A stretch of DNA of 63,463 bases from Dyadobacter bucti (GTDB lineage: Bacteria > Bacteroidota > Bacteroidia > Cytophagales > Spirosomataceae). The notes under the pieces were generated by a model. It did no database searches. It worked only from the letters and a program-made list of their open reading frames with translations, and was not told where the DNA came from. The translations under genes and the position numbers were made by a program. Positions 39,621 through 49,680 of the stretch are shown here, piece by piece. The stretch is from positions 1 to 63,463 of the forward strand of contig NZ_SWFP01000016.1 of assembly GCF_005869225.1 (NCBI RefSeq), in the 5' to 3' direction. The first letter of the stretch is position 1. Each line of letters opens with the position of its first letter.

Positions 39621-40094
39621 GTGCAATCTCATGACAAGAAAAATATTTTAAGCTTTTCGATTTTGCTGACCATATATTTTAAAATCCAATCGGTATGGGT
39701 GAACTCTGAATCGGAAGCAGACAAAATTGTCGGCGTATGGCTGAACGAAAGTAAGGACCGTAAGTTTAAGTGTGAAAACAATTTATATGAGGCTAAACCA
39801 ATGTGTGCGAAAGACGCTTCGGAAGGTAAGAATACGGGCTGCGTTATTTTTAAAGACTTGCAATATATGGGCAATGGAGCTTATGCTGATGGTAAAGTGT
39901 TTGCTCCGGAAAGAGATGAATGGCTTAAGTGTAAAGCAGAGTTAATGGGAGAGCAAACAATGATTTTTACCGGTATGAAAGGAATGTTCAGTAAATCGCA
40001 AACCGGGTCACGGCAAACAAAATTGTACTTTAGGTATAATCCGTTTCCGGCAGTTTTTGGAAGGGGAATGCACATTAAATTTTTTATCGAGTGA
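39621..40094 (+). CDS. DUF2147-like protein
   Basis: The 157-residue frame starts with GTG 39621. KIVGVWLNESKDRKFKCENN, GCVIFKDLQYMGNGAYADGK and WLKCKAELMGEQTMIFTGMK follow the DUF2147 pattern, whose members are exported proteins of unknown role. The N-terminal hydrophobic stretch (ILSFSILLTIYFKIQSVW) may be an imperfect signal peptide, or the true start has been lost. It lies 5 bp before the kinase gene. Confidence 0.65.
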   Translation: MQSHDKKNILSFSILLTIYFKIQSVWVNSESEADKIVGVWLNESKDRKFKCENNLYEAKPMCAKDASEGKNTGCVIFKDLQYMGNGAYADGKVFAPERDEWLKCKAELMGEQTMIFTGMKGMFSKSQTGSRQTKLYFRYNPFPAVFGRGMHIKFFIE

Positions 40095-40099
40095 TCACT

Positions 40100-41098
40100 A
40101 TGAAAAAATATAATCTTGTACCAGGTCTGATCATATCGGTTTTCATTCCACTTATCGTTGTCATCCCTGTTGCAATCCGCCTTGACTCACGCAGCGATAT
40201 CTATGTAATTCTTCAAAATTTGGTATTTACATTTCTGCTTACTTTAAGCTGCTGGATTGTAAACCAATATGCTCTCAATCACTTTGCGATGGGAAGTGAC
40301 TGGTTGAAGGGCACTATTGCCCTGATTATATGCACTTTTATAGCAGTTTTAATACAGTACCCAATAAAGGACTCATCAGAAAGTTTACCACTTATGTTTA
40401 ATTACAATGGACTTTCCGAAGAGCGTAAATTCATTTTGGTCGCGTTTCGCGGTTTTTTATTAGGAGGGCTGGAATATTTTATTGCCTACTATCTAAAGCT
40501 GTCGGCGGATAATCAAAAAGCAAAAATTGAGAATCAGATGCTCAAACATGAAAATCTGGAAGCCCGTTTAAGCCTTTTGAAACAACAGGTAAGTCCGCAT
40601 TTTTTGTTTAATTCGCTTAGCACCCTCAGGACCATTGCCACAGATGCGCCCACTAGAAAATTCGTAATGCAACTCTCGACGGTATACCGATACCTGCTTA
40701 GCAACGATGATAGCCACCTTGCTACATTGGAATCGGAACTGGAATTCACCAGCTCGTATTTGTATATTTTACAGGAACGTTTTGAGGAAGGCCTTCAAGT
40801 GGACATCCAGATTCCTGACCAATACCTTAACCAGCAAATTCCCCCATTTTCCTTACAAATTCTGGTTGAGAATGCTGTGAAACACAATGTAGTTTCACAG
40901 GAAGATCCACTCCACATCCGAGTTTATATCGAGAGTAACATGCTTTGTGTGGAAAACAACCTGCTTGCAAAGCAGTCCTCGGAGGAAAGCACAGGAAAGG
41001 GATTGAAGAATATACGGGAACGTTTTAAGTTGCTTTCTAATAAGGATATTGAAATCTTTTGTGACCATGATAAGTTCTTAGTCAAATTACCAATCTGA
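40100..41098 (+). CDS. LytS/YehU-type sensor histidine kinase
   Basis: The 332-residue protein from ATG 40100 has four transmembrane helices (~6-115). The phospho-acceptor motif is KQQVSPHFLFNSLSTLR, the N box is LQILVENAVKHN and the G box is GKGLKNIRERF. It is a LytS-type kinase that usually pairs with a LytTR regulator, which follows 5 bp downstream. It probably senses an envelope stress related to the efflux operon. Confidence 0.9.
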   Translation: MKKYNLVPGLIISVFIPLIVVIPVAIRLDSRSDIYVILQNLVFTFLLTLSCWIVNQYALNHFAMGSDWLKGTIALIICTFIAVLIQYPIKDSSESLPLMFNYNGLSEERKFILVAFRGFLLGGLEYFIAYYLKLSADNQKAKIENQMLKHENLEARLSLLKQQVSPHFLFNSLSTLRTIATDAPTRKFVMQLSTVYRYLLSNDDSHLATLESELEFTSSYLYILQERFEEGLQVDIQIPDQYLNQQIPPFSLQILVENAVKHNVVSQEDPLHIRVYIESNMLCVENNLLAKQSSEESTGKGLKNIRERFKLLSNKDIEIFCDHDKFLVKLPI

Positions 41099-41103
41099 CA
41101 AGG

Positions 41104-41892
41104 ATGCGCATACTGATCATCGAAGACGAGACTAAAACAGGCAAAGAGCTCAAAAGGCAGCTTGAAGCGCTGAATGACACTCTTGAGATATTGTCTATTT
41201 TACCTTCTATCAAAAGTGCTGTGAAGTGGTTTTCGGAAAACCAGTTGCCAGATTTGATATTTGCAGACATTCAGCTGGCTGACGGTCTCAGCTTTGAAAT
41301 TTTCAAACAATTAAAAATTCAAGCCCCCGTTATTTTCTGCACGGCTTATGATGAATATGCCATCCGCGCATTTGAAGCTGATAGTATTGACTACCTGCTA
41401 AAACCTGTCGATGAAAACAAACTTGAATTTAGCCTTGCCAAATATGAGAGGATGAAGGGATTGTTTACAAATTCAAAGGAAGATAGCAGTAAAGTAAGCG
41501 GGTTGGAAAAGCGTTTTGAGCAGATGCTCAGTAAATTCGACACCGCCGCTTACAAGACAACTATTTTAGTTCATTTTCAGGAAAAGATAATTCCGGTAAA
41601 AACGAGTGAGATCCTATATATTCATTATGAAAATGGCCTTGTAAGCATTTGTTTATCCGGTAATCAAAAATATATCACTACCCACACTTTGGATGATCTT
41701 GAAGGAATGCTTAATCCTGTCGATTTCTTCCGGGCCAATCGTCAGTTTATTCTGAGCCGCGCCAGTATTTCCAGTGTGGAACATTATTTCACCCGTAGGT
41801 TGGCCGTTAAGCTCATCGTCACTACTCCCGAGCCAGTCATTGTCAGCAAAGTAAAATCATCTGAACTGCTCAGATGGATGGAGGCAAACTAA
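41104..41892 (+). CDS. LytTR-family response regulator
   Basis: The 262-residue protein has a REC domain (acidic IIEDE, phospho-acceptor Asp in LIFADIQLADGLSFEIF, Lys in DYLLKPVDENKL) and a C-terminal LytTR DNA-binding domain (IIPVKTSEILYIHYENGLVS, LDDLEGMLNPVDFFRANRQF). It is co-transcribed with the kinase. It likely activates its own operon and the TolC-RND operon through the shared CTGATTTGTCC boxes. Confidence 0.92.
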   Translation: MRILIIEDETKTGKELKRQLEALNDTLEILSILPSIKSAVKWFSENQLPDLIFADIQLADGLSFEIFKQLKIQAPVIFCTAYDEYAIRAFEADSIDYLLKPVDENKLEFSLAKYERMKGLFTNSKEDSSKVSGLEKRFEQMLSKFDTAAYKTTILVHFQEKIIPVKTSEILYIHYENGLVSICLSGNQKYITTHTLDDLEGMLNPVDFFRANRQFILSRASISSVEHYFTRRLAVKLIVTTPEPVIVSKVKSSELLRWMEAN

Positions 41893-41924
41893 CCTGTCCG
41901 TGAAAGTAACACCACTCTAAGCCC

Positions 41925-42004
41925 GGATCTGTACCGGTGATCCGCTGATTTGTCCGCTTCATTTTCATAGTCGCCATAGAGGTTTATGATTTCTGCCTCC
42001 TTTG
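41925..42004 (+). promoter_or_regulatory. Candidate LytTR box and promoter of the efflux operon
   Basis: ACCGGTGATCCGCTGATTTG then TCC (41933-41955) matches the box upstream of 39621. TTTG of the -7 element lies at 42001-42004, 56 bp after the C of CTGATTTGTCC, as in the other operon. Confidence 0.65.
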
Positions 42005-42021
42005 CAGAAACAATCATAAAG

Positions 42022-43347
42022 ATGAAAATTCTAGCATATTTGCTCTTAGCGGCTTGTTTCTTTTCGGCAAAAGCCCAGGACATTTTTTCATTGGGACAAA
42101 GCGTTGACTATACTTTACAGCACCATCCCTCGCTTTTGGTATACGATAACAACAGCCGGATCGCCAGAGAAAAGTCCACACAGAGCCTCTCGGGATACCT
42201 GCCTCAGGTAACAGCGTCGGCAACCCTGATCGACAACATACGTTTGCAAACGACTGTACTGCCAGCAGGGATTTTTGGGCCGGAGCCAAAAGCCGTACAA
42301 CTTGGTACGAAGTACAACACCAATGCGGGCCTGGATTTTAGTCAGACCATTTATGATCAGTCAAAATTGACCGGGATCAAGGCAAATAAGCCTTACATGA
42401 TCATGACTGAACTGCAAAAAAAGCAAAATCAGGAGCTACTCATTTACAATACTTCCACAGCTTATTTTCAGGTTCTTATTTACCAACAGCAACTGGCAAT
42501 ACTTAGGTCTAATAAAGTTAAATACGAAGAAATGGTCAAAGTGCTCACGTATCAATATGAAAAGGGGATGGTACTTGAAAAAGACGTAGACCGGATTAAG
42601 GTTAACTTGAATACAACCAATTATCAGATCGATGATGCTGCTATAAAAGAGCAACTCGCCATCAATACTCTGAAAAACGCAATGGGTATGCCGTTAGAAA
42701 ACGAACTGGTTATCCGGGATTCGCTGCATTACGAAATGTTTGCTGATGGGCTTCCAAAAGAAAGCCTATCGCTAGAATCACTTACTGAAGTGAAAATTAA
42801 TGAGCAGTCTATTGCGTTACAGGAAATCAATGTAAAAATCAAGCAGGCCGCCTACTTACCTACCCTGAACGCGGTTGGGAAACTTGCTACCCAGTCGCTT
42901 AGCAATGATTTTTCTGATGCATTCGCATCCTGGAAAGGGTTTACTTATGTAGGTGCTACTTTGAGCATTCCATTAACTAACGGGTTTAAAAGGAAAAGCA
43001 TGCTCAAAGAAGAGAAGCTGATTTTGGATAACAACCGTTCTGAATTTAACATCAATAAGGAAAACCTGAAGCTACGATTTGAGAATGCAAAAACCGCTGT
43101 CGGAACTGCGTATAGTAGCTATCGTAGCAGCGAAGACAATATGGTGCTGGCAAAAAAGCTATTGGATGTAACAGATTACCAGTATCAACGAGGAGTCGTT
43201 GGCCTAACCGACTACCTAAATGATGACTCAGCCTACAAGACTGCACAAGCAAATTATATCAATGGTCTGTACAATTTGATGATCAGCCAGTTGAACTATC
43301 AGAAATCGCAGGGCACTTTGCCTGATTTTATAAATAAATTAAGATAA
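42022..43347 (+). CDS. TolC-family outer-membrane efflux protein
   Basis: The 441-residue protein from ATG 42022 has a signal peptide (MKILAYLLLAACFFSAKAQ) and two OEP repeats of long helices (for example YNTSTAYFQVLIYQQQLAIL and LKLRFENAKTAVGTAYSSYR), with turns rich in small residues. It forms the outer-membrane channel of the tripartite pump with the next two genes. The start at 41986 would overlap the promoter. Confidence 0.9.
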   Translation: MKILAYLLLAACFFSAKAQDIFSLGQSVDYTLQHHPSLLVYDNNSRIAREKSTQSLSGYLPQVTASATLIDNIRLQTTVLPAGIFGPEPKAVQLGTKYNTNAGLDFSQTIYDQSKLTGIKANKPYMIMTELQKKQNQELLIYNTSTAYFQVLIYQQQLAILRSNKVKYEEMVKVLTYQYEKGMVLEKDVDRIKVNLNTTNYQIDDAAIKEQLAINTLKNAMGMPLENELVIRDSLHYEMFADGLPKESLSLESLTEVKINEQSIALQEINVKIKQAAYLPTLNAVGKLATQSLSNDFSDAFASWKGFTYVGATLSIPLTNGFKRKSMLKEEKLILDNNRSEFNINKENLKLRFENAKTAVGTAYSSYRSSEDNMVLAKKLLDVTDYQYQRGVVGLTDYLNDDSAYKTAQANYINGLYNLMISQLNYQKSQGTLPDFINKLR

Positions 43348-43352
43348 ACATC

Positions 43353-44456
43353 ATGAAAAAATTCATTCTGCCTATTGTTATTTTGATTATCCTGACGCTA
43401 GCACTTGCATTCACATTAATTGGAAATAAAAAGAAGATCGATCAAGCAAACAAACCAGTCGATCGCAGCCAGGTACCTGTCTCGGTCACCATTGCGGCCG
43501 CAGAAATCCACGGGCTTGATGTCAACAAAAAGTATCCTGCGATAATTGTACCTTACGAGCAGGCCAATGTTTCCTCGCAGACCAGTGGTATGTTGAGCGC
43601 CTTGAATATCCAGTTAGGCCAGAAAGTGACCAAGGGGCAAATCATTGGAAAGATTGACACAAGAATTCTTGAAATTAACCTAAAATCTGCGCTGATTAAC
43701 TTGAAATCAGCCGAAATAAAGCGAGATAAATTACTGGACGATTACAACCGGGCGAAGGACTTGTATGAAAACAAGGCTGGCCTTGAAGTTAGTATGCTAA
43801 CCGCAAAAAGCGATTTTGAAGGTGCCGCCAACAGCTATGAAAACACTTCTGTTCAAATCGGCCTGATCAGGCAGCAAATCGAGAATTCGACGATCTATGC
43901 GCCTTTGACCGGTATTGTATCCGCCAAAAATAGCAAGCAAGGTGAATTTGTGACCCAAGGAGTGCCGATTGCGACGATCACCAATATCACTTCCCTTAAA
44001 GCAACCGTGTTTGTGGACCAGCAAATTGCGTATCAACTCAGACAAGCGCAAATAGCCAGTATCACCTCCCCAGTTTTCTCGGGAAAACAGTTTGAGGGAA
44101 AAATCATTTTCATTAGTCCTGTCGCCGATGCCAACCATAATTATCAGATTGATTTATTGGTTGCCAACAACGATGGTGTGGCATTGAAGGGTGGAACTGA
44201 TGTACAGATTTCGTTTAATACACTAAGCCGGAAAAATGCATTGGTAATACCAAAACAGGCATTGATGACCGACGCACAGCAACCTTATGTGTACGTGGTA
44301 GAAGGGGGAACGGCGAAAGTGAAGATCATTACAACCGGATTGGTTCAAAACGATCAGGTGGAAGTACTCTCCGGTTTAAAGACGGGTCAAGCCGTGGTCA
44401 CCGGCGGTCAGATCAATCTAAGGGATGGAAGCAGTATCAGCATCATAAATAAATAG
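43353..44456 (+). CDS. RND efflux periplasmic adaptor (HlyD/AcrA family)
   Basis: The 367-residue protein has an N-terminal anchor helix (LPIVILIILTLALAFTLI), a lipoyl half (IIVPYEQANVSSQTSGMLSA, LGQKVTKGQIIGKIDTRILE), a coiled hairpin and a beta-barrel part (TFVDQQIAYQL-like; ATVFVDQQIAYQLRQ). It links the RND pump to TolC. It lies 5 bp after TolC and 2 bp before the pump gene. Confidence 0.92.
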   Translation: MKKFILPIVILIILTLALAFTLIGNKKKIDQANKPVDRSQVPVSVTIAAAEIHGLDVNKKYPAIIVPYEQANVSSQTSGMLSALNIQLGQKVTKGQIIGKIDTRILEINLKSALINLKSAEIKRDKLLDDYNRAKDLYENKAGLEVSMLTAKSDFEGAANSYENTSVQIGLIRQQIENSTIYAPLTGIVSAKNSKQGEFVTQGVPIATITNITSLKATVFVDQQIAYQLRQAQIASITSPVFSGKQFEGKIIFISPVADANHNYQIDLLVANNDGVALKGGTDVQISFNTLSRKNALVIPKQALMTDAQQPYVYVVEGGTAKVKIITTGLVQNDQVEVLSGLKTGQAVVTGGQINLRDGSSISIINK

Positions 44457-44458
44457 CT

Positions 44459-47400
44459 ATGTCACTCACAGAAATATCAATTAACCGACCGCTTCTGATC
44501 ATAACCGTTTTTGTTGGCCTGATTTTATTCGGCATTATTGGATATACGAGCCTTAATTACAACCTGCTACCCAGTTTTTCACAAGGTACAATTACGATCA
44601 AAACAGTCTTACCCGGTGCTTCACCAAGCGAAATACAAAGCAAGATTACCAAGCCGATTGAAGACGTAATCAGCACAGTAGAAGGGATCGATATGGTCAC
44701 ATCCAGCTCATTGCAGAATGTATCTTCGATTGCAATTACCTTAAAATCAGGAGTATCCGATATTGAAGCACAGCAGGACATCGAGCGAAAAATCACCCAG
44801 ATTAAATCCACGTTGCCTGCCGATATTGACGACCCGGTTGTAAACCGTTTTAGCACAGATAATTTTGCAATCCTAAATTTGACCGCAACTGCTAACCTTT
44901 CCGATAAGGCACTTTATGAACTAGTTGATAAAGATATCAAACCCAGGCTAAGTAATGTTAAGGGCGTAGGGCAGATCAATATTATTGGAGGGCAGCCCAA
45001 GGAAATAAAAGTACTTTTCGATAATGAAAAATTGCAAATGTACGGGCTTTCGGCCAAGCAGGTATTTCAAACTGTGGCGGCCAATACGATTTCTATTCCA
45101 GGAGGAAATGTTAATAGTGCCAGTGAAAATTTGTCCATTACCATTAGCGCCGATTATTCCAATACGCAACTTTTAAGCCAACTGGTAATCCGTGACAATG
45201 GAACGGGAAGCCGCATATTGCTTTCTGATATTGCGGTTGTAAGCGATGCCCAGCAGCAGGTCGAAACACTTAACCGCATCAATGGCAAACCCGGTATTGG
45301 TATCCAGATCTTTAAAACCAACGATGCAAATGCCGTTGAAGTAAGCGAACAGGTAAAAGAGACTTTGGCGAAGCTTAAAACCTTATATGCCAAACAGGGT
45401 TTCAGCTATCAGATTGCCTCTGATCAGTCTGTTTATACTTTGGAGTCTGCTGACTCGGTGCTTCATGATCTATTTTTGGCCGTACTAATTGTAGGTGTTG
45501 TTATGCTTCTGTTTTTGCACAGCCTGCGAAGCTCGTTTTTTGTGTTGGTGGCCATTCCTTCGGCGATGATACCAACTTTTATTGTCATGTTTTTGATGGG
45601 TTTTTCCCTTAACCTGATGACTCTGCTCGCCTTGTCACTGGTAGTTGGTATTTTAGTGGACGATAGTATTGTGGTGCTTGAAAACATTTTCAGGCACTTG
45701 GAAATGGGGAAAAATCGAAGGCAAGCTGCACTAGATGGCAGAAACGAAATAGGTTTTACCGCAGTAGCCATTACACTGGTGGACGTGGTGGTATTTTTAC
45801 CTATGGCATTTGCCGGCGGGTTAATTGGAAATATTCTGCGCGAGTTTGCCGTGGTAGTGGTAGTCTCAACGCTGATGAGTTTGCTGGTTGCTTTTACGCT
45901 CACTCCGATGATGGCGTCACGGTTTGCCAGATTGGAACACCTTTCAAATGAAACATTATGGGGGCGCTTTATCCTTAGCTTTGAAGGTTTTTTAAATAGT
46001 GTGAAAAATGGGTATGGGCTGGTACTCCATTGGGTACTTCATCATAAGCGGTACCTGTTTGCAACAGTTATAATCTTAATGATCGCCTCCATAGCATTGG
46101 TACCAACCGGCTTTATTGGCGCTTCGTTTACAGGAACAGGCGACAGAGGCGAGCTGGCTATACAACTGGAAACAGCCGCTGATATGCCGATCCATCAAAC
46201 CAATTTGCTGGTTAGACAGGCAGAACAGATCCTGCTTAAACATCCCCAGGTCAAATCGGTTTACACATTGGTAGGTACACAAACCGGCGCAAAAGGCAAT
46301 ACAGAAAACATAGCCGAACTCTCAGTGACTCTGATTGATAAAAGAGAAAGGGATTTGACTACCGATGAGTTTGGTACCACTGCCCGAAATGAGATAGAAA
46401 AAGTGCCCGGCCTGCAAGTAACGGTTATTCCAACCAGCATTACCGGAGCAGTAAACGCCCCAATTCAAATTGTGGCAAAAGGCACAAATATGGACAGTGT
46501 TTACAGGGCAGCGGCGATTGTAAAAGATATTGTCAGCAAAACGGCTGGCTCAGATTATGTGCGTTATAGTACCAAGGGGCTCGTCAAACAAATACAGATT
46601 ACGCCCCAACGAGACAAAATTGCCATGCTCGGCCTTAACCTGCCTGATGTAGCACAGTCTATCCAACTCGCTTTCGGGGGAAATGATAAAACGGAATTTA
46701 CACAAGGCGATGATACTTATAAAATAGATGTGAGTATCAATCAGGTTGATAAACAGAATATTGAAGCAATTCGGAATCTATCTTTAAGCAGCAGCAAAGG
46801 GCAGCTGGTAAAGCTATGGCAGGTCGCCGATGTCCGCGAAATCTCCGGCCAGTCTATTCTGCAAAGAACTGATAGGCAGAATTCCATTACCGTTACTTCA
46901 TCGGCGGTTGGCCGTCCGTCGGGGGATATAGTTGAAGACGTCCGGAAAGCCTTTGAAACCGTGACTTTACCCTCAGGTATAGAGATCGTGTATCAGGGAG
47001 ATGCTAAAAATCAGGGGGATGCTTTCAGTAGTCTTGGCTTCGCCCTTGTCATTGCGATTGTGTTAGTTTATATGGTTATGGTCGGTTTATATGAGAGCCT
47101 GGTGTATCCTTTTGTTGTGATCTTTTCGGTGCCTGTCGCCTTGATTGGCGCACTACTGGCCATTGCCCTGACAATGAACCAGCTAACCATTTTCACAATC
47201 ATTGGTATGATCATGCTTCTGGGCCTTGTTACTAAGAACGGTATATTGATCGTGGATTTTACCAATCAACTAAAAGCAGAAGGTAAAGAAGTGGTCGAAG
47301 CCTTAACCGAGGCGGGCAAAGAAAGGTTACGGCCGATCATTATGACCACATTCGCAATGATTTTAGGGATGCTTCCACTGGCAATTTCACAAAGCCCTGG

Positions 47401-47590
47401 ATCTGAGTTTAAAAACGGGATGGCCTGGGTATTGATTGGCGGGTTAACCAGTTCCTTTGTGCTGACCTTGTTTTTGGTACCTTCTGTGTATCTGGTAGTC
47501 GAGAAATTGATGAACAGGTTTTCCAAACACCAAAACGACGATAAACATATGGCTACCATTGAGGCTGGCGATCCAATTGAACATGTTTAA
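44459..47590 (+). CDS. RND efflux transporter (AcrB/MexF-like)
   Basis: The 1043-residue protein has the 12-TM RND layout. TM1 follows MSLTEISINRPLLII; the proton-relay aspartates lie in SLVVGILVDDSIVVLENIF; family motifs GMIMLLGLVTKNGILIVDF and ERLRPIIMTTFAMILGMLPL are present. It exports hydrophobic compounds with proton exchange. The substrate is not evident. It is regulated together with the adjacent kinase operon, if the shared box is functional. Confidence 0.95.
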   Translation: MSLTEISINRPLLIITVFVGLILFGIIGYTSLNYNLLPSFSQGTITIKTVLPGASPSEIQSKITKPIEDVISTVEGIDMVTSSSLQNVSSIAITLKSGVSDIEAQQDIERKITQIKSTLPADIDDPVVNRFSTDNFAILNLTATANLSDKALYELVDKDIKPRLSNVKGVGQINIIGGQPKEIKVLFDNEKLQMYGLSAKQVFQTVAANTISIPGGNVNSASENLSITISADYSNTQLLSQLVIRDNGTGSRILLSDIAVVSDAQQQVETLNRINGKPGIGIQIFKTNDANAVEVSEQVKETLAKLKTLYAKQGFSYQIASDQSVYTLESADSVLHDLFLAVLIVGVVMLLFLHSLRSSFFVLVAIPSAMIPTFIVMFLMGFSLNLMTLLALSLVVGILVDDSIVVLENIFRHLEMGKNRRQAALDGRNEIGFTAVAITLVDVVVFLPMAFAGGLIGNILREFAVVVVVSTLMSLLVAFTLTPMMASRFARLEHLSNETLWGRFILSFEGFLNSVKNGYGLVLHWVLHHKRYLFATVIILMIASIALVPTGFIGASFTGTGDRGELAIQLETAADMPIHQTNLLVRQAEQILLKHPQVKSVYTLVGTQTGAKGNTENIAELSVTLIDKRERDLTTDEFGTTARNEIEKVPGLQVTVIPTSITGAVNAPIQIVAKGTNMDSVYRAAAIVKDIVSKTAGSDYVRYSTKGLVKQIQITPQRDKIAMLGLNLPDVAQSIQLAFGGNDKTEFTQGDDTYKIDVSINQVDKQNIEAIRNLSLSSSKGQLVKLWQVADVREISGQSILQRTDRQNSITVTSSAVGRPSGDIVEDVRKAFETVTLPSGIEIVYQGDAKNQGDAFSSLGFALVIAIVLVYMVMVGLYESLVYPFVVIFSVPVALIGALLAIALTMNQLTIFTIIGMIMLLGLVTKNGILIVDFTNQLKAEGKEVVEALTEAGKERLRPIIMTTFAMILGMLPLAISQSPGSEFKNGMAWVLIGGLTSSFVLTLFLVPSVYLVVEKLMNRFSKHQNDDKHMATIEAGDPIEHV

Positions 47591-47602
47591 TAAACAATTG
47601 AA

Positions 47603-48496
47603 ATGAGATTTATAATAAATTTAGTATTCTTTTTAGGGACATGCAATGTGTGGGCGCAGGACTTCAAGCTGGCCGGGGTTGAGTACTTCACCTATCCTAA
47701 AGTGCAGGCGAAAGACGTCGGGAATCAACACCAGGCATCTTTTCAGGAGTTCGGCGCGTACGTGTTTTATCCTCGAAAATTAAAGAACGACCAAACCATT
47801 ATCATGAATGGGATTCAATATGGGTTTGTTCAAGCTACATCTTACAATAAAAAACTTTCATCACAGAACACGCAGGATTTTCACAAAATAGCTTATACCT
47901 TCATTTTGATCCATAAGTTCAATGAACAATGGACTTTGTCAGGCAGGCTCTCGCCGACGTTAGCATCTGATTTCAAGGACAATCTAAGTGGTCATGATTT
48001 TATCCTTCAGGGATCTATTATTGCCTCCAAGAGATTCAACGAAAGGGTTATAGCCGGGGCTGGGTTGGTATATACCACAAGGCTAGGAAAACCGATGTTT
48101 CTCCCAGGCTTGCAATATCAATACAAAAAGTGCAAACACAACCTTAATGTATTTATTCCGGCATTCTTTAATTATACTTATCAGGTGGACTCAAAAGAAA
48201 AATTGAAAGTTGGATTTAGAATCGGGCTGAACGGGGCAAACTTCAACGCCAGTGTTAACAATTACTCCAAACCAGCAGAGTTAGACAGGCTAAATTATGC
48301 CCGGGCCAATATTGGTCCGGTCATAAGTTACCAGCTGACAAGGATGATTCAAATAGAAGCTTTTGGTGGAATTAGTACCATGCGCATGTACCAGTTTGAA
48401 GATACTGATAAGAACATCTATAAATACAATTCTAAAAGTGGCGGCTTCTTTAATATAGGGTTGGGCATTACGCCACCCAAGCGAAAATTAAAATAG
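47603..48496 (+). CDS. Outer-membrane beta-barrel protein (DUF6268-like)
   Basis: The 297-residue protein has a signal peptide (MRFIINLVFFLGTCNVWAQ) and alternating amphipathic strands, with a C-terminal segment GGFFNIGLGITPPKRKLK. The segment WTLSGRLSPTLASDFKDNLS is common in DUF6268 barrels of Bacteroidota. It is 12 bp after the RND gene and probably belongs to the same operon. Confidence 0.75.
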   Translation: MRFIINLVFFLGTCNVWAQDFKLAGVEYFTYPKVQAKDVGNQHQASFQEFGAYVFYPRKLKNDQTIIMNGIQYGFVQATSYNKKLSSQNTQDFHKIAYTFILIHKFNEQWTLSGRLSPTLASDFKDNLSGHDFILQGSIIASKRFNERVIAGAGLVYTTRLGKPMFLPGLQYQYKKCKHNLNVFIPAFFNYTYQVDSKEKLKVGFRIGLNGANFNASVNNYSKPAELDRLNYARANIGPVISYQLTRMIQIEAFGGISTMRMYQFEDTDKNIYKYNSKSGGFFNIGLGITPPKRKLK

Positions 48497-48564
48497 CAAT
48501 TCCACGATGCTAATGAACCAAAAAGAGAGTTAGTTCTCCTTAGTAACTTGATATCACCTGTTGG

Positions 48565-48717
48565 CTGCCCAGTGAACAGGTTGTATTCAATGATGATCCC
48601 AAAACCGTCGCTGACATTGAGACTGAAAAATTCATGTAGTTATATGAAGAAAAGGTCTGCGACGAAGCAATTCGAACCAACAGCGGGATACTGTTTGGCC
48701 TGTTAAGGTATTTTTAG
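48565..48717 (+). pseudogene. Degenerate reading-frame remnant
   Basis: A 51-codon stretch (LPSEQVVFNDDPKTVADIET, a TAG, then LYEEKVCDEAIRTNSGILFG LLRYF) has coding character but one in-frame stop and no start. It may be a decayed regulator end. No relative is recognised. Confidence 0.3.
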
Positions 48718-48769
48718 AAAGACATAGTGGTAGTAGATAGAAACTCAATTTTAAGTTTTCCACAACACC

Positions 48770-49654
48770 TTGGATTGGAAGTTTCGAAAGCCTTACGATT
48801 TAAACCATTCTCACTTAAAGTTAGAACCATTGGCACTGGACAAAATCAATACCGAACCATTTGATATAAGCACTGTTACCCGGTCGTCAAAAATGGTGTA
48901 CAATGACGGTTATGACCTATCAATCACGGTCATTAAACCTAATTTGGCAGGTCATGAAAAATTTGAATTCCCGGTCTTTTTATTTATCGCATCAACTGGA
49001 GAATGCCAATTGTCTATTGAAAATCAAGATCATATTGTGTCACAGATAGTTAATAGATCTAGACAAGCGGCAGTTATATTAAACAGTCCAGCGATATCCG
49101 CTGAACAGCTTCCGGTATTTGAGTGGTTTGCCGCAATGAAGTGGATTGCATATTGCGGCACCGAATTGGGGCTAGATGGGAGAAGGATAGCACTTGTCGG
49201 ACACGAATTGGGAGCTAATGTGGTAGCCATCCTAAGTATTATGGCCCTTGCCGATAACTTTCCAAACATTCGGCTTCAAGTAATGATAGATACACAATTT
49301 TTCCTGTCGCAACGACTTAAAAAACCTAATCGTGGAAGGTGTCGAACTGTACCAGAACATATGCGTCAAGAGTGGGTTGACATGGAAAGTGTATACAATT
49401 TACCGCTGCAATCAATGATGTCAGAGCTATCTGGTCTTCCTCCGACTATCATTGAACAATCATTGAATATGGAAAGCTTTTATGAGCTGGGATATTATTG
49501 TTCCAAGCTGGTTGGTGCTGGAAACTCAGTTACTTGCGTGAATTTTGAAGAGTGTAATAAGGAGCAGTGCAACAATGGAATACCGTATTTGAGCCAAAAA
49601 CTGGTAGCACATACTGCTTACGAACTTATGAAATGCCAGAAAGCACAGTATTGA
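48770..49654 (+). CDS. Alpha/beta-hydrolase-like protein without catalytic Ser
   Basis: The 294-residue protein begins at TTG 48770, since no ATG precedes FRKPYDLNHS; an internal ATG exists at 48893. It follows the acetyl-esterase fold: FPVFLFIASTGECQ near the oxyanion strand, EWFAAMKWIAYCGTELGLDG then RRIALVGHELGANVVAIL. The nucleophile elbow G-x-S-x-G is G-H-E-L-G, with Glu in place of Ser. It is thus probably inactive as an esterase and could be a binding or regulatory protein. It overlaps or abuts the GAF gene. Confidence 0.7.
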   Translation: MDWKFRKPYDLNHSHLKLEPLALDKINTEPFDISTVTRSSKMVYNDGYDLSITVIKPNLAGHEKFEFPVFLFIASTGECQLSIENQDHIVSQIVNRSRQAAVILNSPAISAEQLPVFEWFAAMKWIAYCGTELGLDGRRIALVGHELGANVVAILSIMALADNFPNIRLQVMIDTQFFLSQRLKKPNRGRCRTVPEHMRQEWVDMESVYNLPLQSMMSELSGLPPTIIEQSLNMESFYELGYYCSKLVGAGNSVTCVNFEECNKEQCNNGIPYLSQKLVAHTAYELMKCQKAQY

Positions 49655-49680
49655 GCCTACCGGGCAAAACAAGTAGTAAA

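Noticed and set aside
44557..47559. Several antisense frames inside the RND gene
   Set aside because: They are shadows of a strongly coding gene and none has domain features.
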